This document shows, one piece after another, positions 58,409 through 64,000 of a DNA stretch of 64,000 nt. A program made the translations under genes and the position numbers. Position 1 is the first letter of the stretch. Each line of letters starts with the position of its first letter. Below the pieces are notes generated by a model. That model was not told where the DNA came from. It saw only the letters and a program-made list of their open reading frames with translations, and made no database searches. The DNA is from Agrococcus sp. Marseille-P2731 (GTDB lineage: Bacteria; Actinomycetota; Actinomycetes; Actinomycetales; Microbacteriaceae): contig NZ_FPEG01000002.1 in the NCBI RefSeq assembly GCF_900117395.1, positions 62,001 to 126,000 of the forward strand, in the 5' to 3' direction.

Positions 58409-59080
58409 ATGACTGACGCCCCCGCGCGCCTGGCCGCCTTCCTCGAGGATCTCGAGGAGGCGCGCCGGGCGCGCGAGGTCACGGTCGTGGTTGTGACCAA
58501 GTTCCACCCCGTCGAGCTCGTGCGCGAGCTGGCCAGCACGGGGCATCGCCACTTCGGCGAGAACCGGCACCCGGAGGCGCGCGACAAGGCCGATGCGCTC
58601 GGCGATCTCGGACTCACCTGGCACTTCCTCGGGCAGTTGCAGCGCAAGAAGGCGCGGCAGGTCGCGCGCTACGCAGACGTCCTGCACTCGATCGACTCCG
58701 TCGAGCTCGTGGACGCCCTCGAGGGCGGCGAGCCTGGCGACGAGCGCCCCGTGCGCGACGCGCTCGTGCAGCTCAACCTGACCGACGACCTCGCCCGCGG
58801 GGGCGTCGCGCCCGACGGCCTCGAGGCGCTCGCCGAGCGCGTCGCTGCCGCAGGGGCGCTGCGGCTGCGCGGCGTCATGGCGGTCGCGCCGCTCGACGAG
58901 GAGCCGGCCAGCGCCTTCGAACGACTCGCGAGGCACGCCGAGCGCGTGCGCCGCATCGACCCATCCGCCGACTGGATCTCCGCCGGCATGAGCGGCGACT
59001 GGCGCGAGGCGCTCCAGCACGGCGCGACACACCTGAGAATCGGCACGGCAATCACGGGAAACCGCCCCTCCGGCGGATAG
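58409..59080 (+). CDS. YggS-type PLP homeostasis protein
   Basis: 223 residues from ATG 58409. PLP lysine in VVVVTKFHPVELV near 24, GHRHFGENRHPEARDKADAL near 48, WHFLGQLQRKKARQVA near 74, LHSIDSVELVDAL near 94, SAGMSGDWREALQHGATHLRIGTAI near 190. It buffers pyridoxal phosphate. The N-terminal helix is a little shorter than usual. It lies between ftsZ and sepF as in most actinobacteria. Confidence 0.93.
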   Translation: MTDAPARLAAFLEDLEEARRAREVTVVVVTKFHPVELVRELASTGHRHFGENRHPEARDKADALGDLGLTWHFLGQLQRKKARQVARYADVLHSIDSVELVDALEGGEPGDERPVRDALVQLNLTDDLARGGVAPDGLEALAERVAAAGALRLRGVMAVAPLDEEPASAFERLARHAERVRRIDPSADWISAGMSGDWREALQHGATHLRIGTAITGNRPSGG

Positions 59081-59083
59081 CGT
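59078..59083 (+). promoter_or_regulatory. -10 element (TAGCGT) of sepF
   Basis: TAGCGT overlaps the yggS stop codon and lies 24 bases before the sepF ATG, which has a GAGGAGGAT ribosome site. It would allow sepF to be expressed apart from ftsZ. Confidence 0.4.
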
Positions 59084-59107
59084 GAACGCACGCCACGAGG
59101 AGGATCC

Positions 59108-59578
59108 ATGAGCAACGCACTGAAGAAGGCGGCGATCTACTTCGGCTTCGCCGAGGAGGATGAGCTGACCCAGGAGGTCCGTCCCGTCGAGCGGACCGAA
59201 GAGCACGACCGGGCTCCGCAGCAGCAGCCGCGCGAGCGCGTCGAGGAGCCGCGCCGCGCTCCCGTCACCAAGCTCCGGCCCGCACAGAAGGTGAGCGACA
59301 TGAGCGAGATCCTCACGGTGCACCCGCGCCAGTACAAGGATGCCAAGGCCATCGCCGAGGCATTCCGCGACGGCACCCCCGTCATCATTAACCTGTCGCA
59401 GATGACGGACGGCGACGCTCGTCGCCTGATCGACTTCTCGGCAGGCCTCACGCAGGGCCTCGAGGGGCGCATCGAGCGCGTCACGACCAAGGTCTACCTG
59501 CTGACGCCCGAGCACATCGCGGTCTCGGGCGGGCGGGGCGTCGAAGAGGACGCGGACGCAGCCGTCTTCGCCCACTGA
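59108..59578 (+). CDS. sepF: SepF, membrane anchor of FtsZ
   Basis: 156 residues from ATG 59108. An amphipathic N-terminal helix ([14 protein letters not shown]) for membrane binding, an acidic/Pro/Gln-rich linker (about 20-65), then the conserved core: [32 protein letters not shown] near 75-105 (quoted as motif by its ends) and [21 protein letters not shown]. It tethers FtsZ to the membrane in bacteria without FtsA, which is absent here. It binds the FtsZ C-terminal tail. Confidence 0.95.
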   Translation: MSNALKKAAIYFGFAEEDELTQEVRPVERTEEHDRAPQQQPRERVEEPRRAPVTKLRPAQKVSDMSEILTVHPRQYKDAKAIAEAFRDGTPVIINLSQMTDGDARRLIDFSAGLTQGLEGRIERVTTKVYLLTPEHIAVSGGRGVEEDADAAVFAH

Positions 59579-59582
59579 CCCG

Positions 59583-59885
59583 GTGACGATCGTCCCGATC
59601 CTCGCCTGGGTCGTCCACACGGCGCTGCTCGTCGCGTTCTACGTCCTCTGGGCGCGGATCATCCTCGACTTCGTGCGGCAGCTGCGGCGCGACTGGCGGC
59701 CGAAGGGCTTCTGGCTCTTCGTCTCCATCTGGTTGCTGCGGCTCTCCGACCCGCCGCTGCGCTTCGTGCGCCGCTTCGTGAAGCCGATCCGCATCGGCGG
59801 CGCCATGCTCGACATCGCGATGCTCGTGCTGCTGCTCGGGCTGCTGCTGCTGATGACGGTCGTCGGCCAGTTCCGCTACGTCTGA
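59583..59885 (+). CDS. YggT-family membrane protein
   Basis: 100 residues from GTG 59583, four bases after sepF. Two or three hydrophobic helices; RIILDFVRQLRRDWRPKG near 24 and SDPPLRFVRRFVKPIRIGG near 56 form the YggT signature. The family sits between sepF and divIVA in Gram-positive bacteria; its role in envelope or division is not settled. Confidence 0.9.
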   Translation: MTIVPILAWVVHTALLVAFYVLWARIILDFVRQLRRDWRPKGFWLFVSIWLLRLSDPPLRFVRRFVKPIRIGGAMLDIAMLVLLLGLLLLMTVVGQFRYV

Positions 59886-59953
59886 ACCGAGCTGGCTGAG
59901 AGGCGGAGACGCCCGCTCGGCGCTACGATCTCCGGAGCGCGAACCGCGCCGGG

Positions 59954-59959
59954 TACAGT
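59954..59959 (+). promoter_or_regulatory. -10 element (TACAGT) of divIVA
   Basis: TACAGT lies 51 bases before the ATG at 60011; the leader carries GAAAGG as ribosome site. Confidence 0.5.
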
Positions 59960-60010
59960 GAACCTGTGCCGCCTGCCCACCGGCAGGCGACTGACCAAGA
60001 AAGGCACGCC

Positions 60011-60784
60011 ATGGCTCTGACTCCTGACGACGTCGTCCACAAGCGCTTCGAGACGACGCGCTTCCGGGACGGCTACGACCAGGACGAGGTCGACGACTTC
60101 CTCGATGAGGTGGTCACGGAGCTCCGTCGTCTGACCGAGGAGAACGAGGCGCTCCGCGCGGAGAACGAGCAGCTGAAGTCGGGCGGCGCCAGCGCTGCGC
60201 CCGCCGAGGCTGCTGCGCCCGCAGAGGCTGCCGCGCCCGCAGAGGCTGCCGCGCCCGTCGAGCAGGTCGACACGGCAGAGCTCGAGCAGCTGCGCGCCGA
60301 GAACGAGCGCCTCGCCAAGGAGCTCGCCGACCGCGACGAGGCAGCCGCTGCCGCCGCCGCACAGGCCGACGCGCAGCCCTCCCAGACGCAGGCTCCGGCA
60401 GAGGCCGAGGCTCCCGCTGCGGCCGCCGAGCCCGCTTCGCCGTCGGTCACGCAGTCCGACAGCCTGATCAAGCTCGCGCAGCGCGTCCACGACGAGCACG
60501 TCGCCGAGGGCGAGCAGAAGCGCGACGAGCTCATCGCCGCCGCCGAGACCAAGGCGCAGGAGATCGAGGCCGCCGCCGAGCAGCGCAAGGTCGCGCTGCA
60601 GGGCCAGTTCGACGACGCGAAGGCCAAGCTCGACGAGCAGAAGGCCGGCCTCGAGGCCAAGATCGACGAGCTGAAGAGCTTCGAGCGCGACTACCGCCTC
60701 AAGCTGCGCGGCTACATCGAGAGCCAGCTGCGCGACCTCGACCGCTCGTCCTCGCTCGCCTTCGGCGGGCAGAGCGGCAGCTGA
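60011..60784 (+). CDS. divIVA: DivIVA/Wag31, polar growth and septum scaffold
   Basis: 257 residues from ATG 60011. N-terminal membrane-binding domain (LTPDDVVHKRFETTRFRDGYDQDEVDDFLDEV, residues 3-34, quoted by its ends) with the exposed KRF-R loop, then coiled coils (about 35-55, 90-115 and 170-240) broken by an Ala/Pro/Glu linker. The linker holds three 18-bp DNA repeats coding AEAAAP. Actinobacterial DivIVA marks curved membrane at the poles and directs wall growth and parS/ParB anchoring, consistent with the absence of MreB. Confidence 0.95.
   Translation: MALTPDDVVHKRFETTRFRDGYDQDEVDDFLDEVVTELRRLTEENEALRAENEQLKSGGASAAPAEAAAPAEAAAPAEAAAPVEQVDTAELEQLRAENERLAKELADRDEAAAAAAAQADAQPSQTQAPAEAEAPAAAAEPASPSVTQSDSLIKLAQRVHDEHVAEGEQKRDELIAAAETKAQEIEAAAEQRKVALQGQFDDAKAKLDEQKAGLEAKIDELKSFERDYRLKLRGYIESQLRDLDRSSSLAFGGQSGS
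60194..60247 (+). repeat. Three tandem 18-bp repeats in the divIVA linker
   Basis: GCTGCGCCCGCAGAGGCT in three units (60194-60211, 60212-60229, 60230-60247) with one or two changes each, plus a partial fourth. Codes for repeated AAPAEA in the linker; copy-number change would keep the frame. Confidence 0.85.
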
Positions 60785-60792
60785 GCCGCTCG

Positions 60793-61425
60793 GTGACGGA
60801 CGACCGCGCGCCCGCGCACGGCTCGCGCCCACGCAGCGCCGCCCCGCGCTCGACCTGGCTCATGCTGGGGATCGTGCTCGGGACCGCTGCGCTCGCGTGG
60901 GTGGCCGACCTCCTGTCCAAGGAGTGGGTCCTGGCGTCGATGGCTGAGGGCGAGCAGCGGCAGGTGCTGGGCGAGGTGCTGCAGTGGCACTTCGTGCGAA
61001 ACCCTGGCGCAGCGTTCTCCTTCGCCGCCGGCTCCACCTGGATCTTCACGATCCTGGCCGCCGCGGTCGTCATCTTCATCGCGACGCAGGTGCGGCGCAT
61101 CCGTTCGATCCTGTGGGCCGTCGCCTTCGGCGGCGTGCTCGGCGGCACGCTCGGCAACCTGACCGATCGTCTGACCCGCGAGCCCGGCTTCTTCGTCGGG
61201 CACGTGATCGACTTCATCCAGGTGTGGGGCTTCCCGGCCATCTTCAACATCGCCGACGTCTTCATCGTCGGCTCGATGATCGGGGTGGTGCTGCTCGTGC
61301 TGCTCAACATCGGCCTCGACGGCCGACGCCACACCGATGATCCGGCGCATGCGCGCCCGGCGGCTGACGATCCCGATGCCACGCAGCCGCTCGACCCCGA
61401 GGATCGCCCGGGAGCCGGCGCCTGA
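60793..61425 (+). CDS. lspA: LspA, lipoprotein signal peptidase
   Basis: 210 residues from GTG 60793, eight bases after divIVA. Four helices; DLLSKEWV near 38, [10 protein letters not shown] near 68, and the two catalytic aspartates in GNLTDR near 124 and FNIADVFI near 154. It cuts prolipoproteins after lipidation, needed for proteins such as the MetQ- and GSDH-type lipoproteins in this window. A charged Pro/Asp-rich tail of about 30 residues extends past the last helix. Confidence 0.95.
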   Translation: MTDDRAPAHGSRPRSAAPRSTWLMLGIVLGTAALAWVADLLSKEWVLASMAEGEQRQVLGEVLQWHFVRNPGAAFSFAAGSTWIFTILAAAVVIFIATQVRRIRSILWAVAFGGVLGGTLGNLTDRLTREPGFFVGHVIDFIQVWGFPAIFNIADVFIVGSMIGVVLLVLLNIGLDGRRHTDDPAHARPAADDPDATQPLDPEDRPGAGA

Positions 61426-62345
61426 TGGAGACGCGGTTCCTGCAGGTGCCGCCGGGGCTCGACGGCACCCGTGCCGACGCCGGGCTCGCGAAGCTGCTCG
61501 GGCTCTCGCGCACGGCGGTCGTCGGGATGCTCGACGCGGGCGGCGCGGTGCAGGACGGCACGGTGCTCGGCAAGTCCGATCGGCTGCTCGGCGACGCCTG
61601 GCTCGACCTGTCGTGGCAGCCGCGCGAGGAGCCCAGGCTCGTCCCGACGCCCGTCCCCGACCTCGGCATCGTGCACGACGACGCGGACATCGTCGTCGTC
61701 GACAAGCCCGCGGGCGTCGCTGCGCATCCCTCGGTGGGGTGGCAGGGCCCGACGGTGGTCGGCGCGCTCGCCGCGGCCGGCTTCGACATCGCGACCTCCG
61801 GCGCCGCCGAGCGGCAGGGCGTCGTCCACCGGCTCGACGCCGGCACGAGCGGGCTCATGGTGGTCGCGAAGAGCGAGCGCGCCTACACGCACCTGAAGGC
61901 CGCGTTCCACGACCGCGAGGTGACGAAGATCTACCACGCGGCGGTGCAGGGGCATCCCGACCCGCTCTCCGGCACGATCGACGCGCCGATCGGCCGGCAC
62001 CCGAGCCACGAGTGGCGCTTCGCCGTCGTCTCGAGCGGCAAGCACGCGATCACCCACTACGAGACGCTCGAGGCGTACCGCGGCGGGAGCCTGCTGGAGG
62101 TGACGCTCGAGACCGGGCGCACCCACCAGATCCGCGTGCACATGGCCGCCAGGAAGCATCCGTGCCTGGGCGACACCATGTACGGCGCCGACCCGACGAC
62201 ATCTGCGCGGCTCGGGCTCGAGCGGCAGTGGCTGCACGCGATGCGCCTCGGGTTCCGGCACCCCGCGACGGGCGAGCAGGTGCTCTACAGCTCCTCCTAT
62301 CCGGCGCAGCTCGCGCACGCGCTCGACCTGCTGCGCGAGGACTAG
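61425..62345 (+). CDS. RluA/RluD-family pseudouridine synthase
   Basis: 306 residues from ATG 61425, sharing one base with lspA (TGATG). An S4-like RNA-binding stretch at 8-60 ([22 protein letters not shown]), then the catalytic domain with [17 protein letters not shown] near 135 (the Asp in HRLDxxTSG) and [13 protein letters not shown] near 225. It isomerises uridines in 23S rRNA; RluD sites in helix 69 are the likely target but this is from family only. lspA-rluD-type order is common in actinobacteria and firmicutes. Confidence 0.93.
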   Translation: METRFLQVPPGLDGTRADAGLAKLLGLSRTAVVGMLDAGGAVQDGTVLGKSDRLLGDAWLDLSWQPREEPRLVPTPVPDLGIVHDDADIVVVDKPAGVAAHPSVGWQGPTVVGALAAAGFDIATSGAAERQGVVHRLDAGTSGLMVVAKSERAYTHLKAAFHDREVTKIYHAAVQGHPDPLSGTIDAPIGRHPSHEWRFAVVSSGKHAITHYETLEAYRGGSLLEVTLETGRTHQIRVHMAARKHPCLGDTMYGADPTTSARLGLERQWLHAMRLGFRHPATGEQVLYSSSYPAQLAHALDLLRED

Positions 62346-62373
62346 CCCGGCACGTCGCGTCGGCGCCGCGACG

Positions 62374-62379
62374 TAGGAT
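62374..62379 (+). promoter_or_regulatory. -10 element (TAGGAT) of dnaE
   Basis: TAGGAT lies 9 bases before the ATG, so the message would have at most a base or two of leader; GAAGGG is too close to the ATG to be a good ribosome site. Confidence 0.55.
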
Positions 62380-62388
62380 CGAAGGGAA

Positions 62389-64000
62389 ATGGCAGACTCC
62401 TTCGCGCACCTCCACGTCCACACCGAGTACTCGATGCTCGACGGTGCAGCACGCATCAAGGATCTGATGCAGGCGGTGCACGACGAGGGGATGCCCGCGG
62501 TCGCGATGACCGACCACGGGAACGTGTTCGGGGCCTTCGACTTCTGGAAGGCAGCGAAGGCGCAGGGCCTGAAGCCGATCATCGGCACCGAGGCCTACAT
62601 CACCCCGGGCACCCACCGCTCGGAGCGCACGAGGGTCAAGTGGGGCGACCAGGGCGCTCCCTCCGGCGATGACGTCTCCGGTGGCGGCGCCTACACGCAC
62701 ATGACGCTGCTCGCCGAGAACAACGAGGGGCTGCACAACCTCTTCCGACTCTCGTCGTACGCCTCCATGGAGGGCTACTACTTCAAGCCGCGCATGGACC
62801 GCGAGCTGCTCGAGCGCTACTCCAGCGGGCTCATCGCCACGACCGGCTGCCCCTCCGGCGAGGTGCAGACCAGGCTGCGCCTCGGCCAGTTCGACCTCGC
62901 GCTCGAGGCCGCGGCCTCCTACCGCGACCTCTTCGGCGCCGACAACTACTTCCTCGAGCTCATGGACCACGGCCTCGAGATCGAGCGGCGCGTGCGCGAC
63001 GGCCTGCTCGACATCGGCAAGCAGCTGGGGCTGCCGCTGCTGGCGACCAACGACCTGCACTACACGCGCGCCGAGGACGCCAAGAGCCACGACGCGCTGC
63101 TGTGCGTGCAGTCGGGCTCGACGATGGACGACCCGAACCGGTTCCGCCTCGACGGCGGCGGCTACTACGTCAAGTCGGCCGCCGAGATGCGGCACCTGTT
63201 CCGCGACCTGCCGGAGGCGTGCGACAACACGCTGCTCATCGCGGAGCGCTGCGACGTCCAGTTCGACACCGACGCGAACTACATGCCGCGGTACCCGGTG
63301 CCCGAGGGGCACGACGAGCACTCGTGGTTCCGCCACGAGGTGCACGCGGGCCTCGAGCGCCGCTACCCGAGCGGCATCCCCGACGCGGTGCAGGCGCAGG
63401 CGGAGTACGAGATCGGCGTCATCTCGGGCATGGGCTTCCCGGGCTACTTCCTGGTGGTCGCCGACTTCATCAACTGGGCGAAGGACAACGGCATCCGCGT
63501 CGGCCCCGGGCGAGGCTCCGGCGCCGGCTCCATGGCCGCCTACGCCATGCGCATCACAGACCTCGACCCGCTCGAGCACGGCCTCATCTTCGAGCGGTTC
63601 CTCAACCCCGATCGCGTCTCGATGCCCGACTTCGACATCGACTTCGACGATCGTCGCCGGGGCGAGGTGATCCGCTACGTCACCGAGAAGTACGGCACCG
63701 AGCGCGTCGCGCAGATCGTGACCTACGGCACCATCAAGCAGAAGCAGGCGCTGAAGGACGCGAGCCGGGTGCTGGGCTTCCCGTTCGGGATGGGCGACAA
63801 GCTCACGAAGGCGATGCCCCCGGCGATCATGGCGAAGGACATCCCGCTCGGCGGCATCACCGATCCGACGCACGAGCGCTACAAGGAGGCGGGCGACTTC
63901 CGCGCGCTCATCGAATCGGACCCCGAGGCGAAGACGGTCTACGAGACGGCGCTCGGCCTCGAGAACCTCAAGCGCCAGTGGGGTGTGCACGCGGCCGGCG
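62389..64000 (+). CDS. dnaE: DNA polymerase III alpha subunit, N-terminal 537 residues
   Basis: The frame starts at ATG 62389 and runs off the right edge, about half of a normal 1150-residue DnaE1. The PHP domain begins at [19 protein letters not shown], followed by [14 protein letters not shown]; the polymerase domain shows [14 protein letters not shown] near 375 and the catalytic Asp pair in [10 protein letters not shown] near 413, then the thumb/finger start [13 protein letters not shown]. It is the replicative polymerase of actinobacteria, with a PHP exonuclease for proofreading in this lineage. Confidence 0.97.
   Translation, partial: MADSFAHLHVHTEYSMLDGAARIKDLMQAVHDEGMPAVAMTDHGNVFGAFDFWKAAKAQGLKPIIGTEAYITPGTHRSERTRVKWGDQGAPSGDDVSGGGAYTHMTLLAENNEGLHNLFRLSSYASMEGYYFKPRMDRELLERYSSGLIATTGCPSGEVQTRLRLGQFDLALEAAASYRDLFGADNYFLELMDHGLEIERRVRDGLLDIGKQLGLPLLATNDLHYTRAEDAKSHDALLCVQSGSTMDDPNRFRLDGGGYYVKSAAEMRHLFRDLPEACDNTLLIAERCDVQFDTDANYMPRYPVPEGHDEHSWFRHEVHAGLERRYPSGIPDAVQAQAEYEIGVISGMGFPGYFLVVADFINWAKDNGIRVGPGRGSGAGSMAAYAMRITDLDPLEHGLIFERFLNPDRVSMPDFDIDFDDRRRGEVIRYVTEKYGTERVAQIVTYGTIKQKQALKDASRVLGFPFGMGDKLTKAMPPAIMAKDIPLGGITDPTHERYKEAGDFRALIESDPEAKTVYETALGLENLKRQWGVHAAG

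Overview
The window is 64 kb of very GC-rich DNA (roughly 70 percent by eye) and is packed with protein genes. I see no rRNA, tRNA, CRISPR array, insertion sequence or prophage. The gene content is that of an actinobacterium: an actinobacterial division and cell wall (dcw) cluster with SepF and a Wag31-type DivIVA but no MreB, class II DAHP synthase, PknL with an Rv2175c-like partner, GarA beside FtsR-type MerR regulators, and a DUF3040 protein. The many GTG starts, the leaderless promoters and a MurE with an altered amino-acid selectivity motif fit Microbacteriaceae. Agrococcus, whose wall carries diaminobutyrate, is my best guess, but that is inference.

Layout. 1-6.6 kb: the end of an unknown gene, a cysteine-free FeS-type photolyase homologue, an OhrR/Ohr peroxide defence pair, a DoxX-like membrane protein, a quinone-oxidoreductase-like protein and a MetNIQ-type transporter. 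6.7-25.4 kb is a mixed accessory region: an AMP-ligase plus ketoacyl synthase pair, a BASS transporter, a sugar dehydrogenase lipoprotein, an orphan MASE1 histidine kinase, a trans-sulfuration enzyme, a proline-rich membrane protein, a dienoyl-CoA-reductase-like flavoenzyme, a VOC protein, thiolase, an LLM flavoenzyme, glycerate kinase, an amidotransferase, a 3-methyladenine glycosylase and AzlCD. 25.5-32.9 kb: GarA, FtsR and a second MerR protein, then a 0.6 kb non-coding block with two opposed arrays of 20-bp repeats, then an orphan ParA divergent from pyruvate carboxylase and peptide deformylase. 32.9-41.9 kb: a methyltransferase, a long-chain acyl-CoA ligase, PlsC, DAHP synthase, PASTA kinase PknL, Rv2175c-like protein, polyprenyl synthase and DUF3040.

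41.9-64 kb is the dcw cluster on the + strand: mraZ-rsmH-ftsL-like-ftsI-murE-murF-mraY-murD-ftsW-murG-murC-ftsQ-ftsZ-yggS-sepF-yggT-divIVA-lspA-rluD family, then dnaE running off the end. Most junctions overlap by 1-8 bases. Together these genes make lipid II and place and build the septum, and the FtsR-type regulator at 26 kb probably ties into them through an inverted repeat in front of ftsZ.

The most unusual observations are: (1) opposed 20-bp repeat arrays between convergent genes beside an orphan ParA; (2) loss of metal-binding cysteines in three enzymes (photolyase homologue, dienoyl-CoA-reductase-like protein, TagA); (3) the same CTCAAC/GTTGAG inverted repeat in front of the second MerR gene and ftsZ; (4) an FNPR motif in MurE; (5) many promoters with the -10 hexamer about 6 bases before the start codon; (6) an over-abundant GGATGCG/CGCATCC heptamer.
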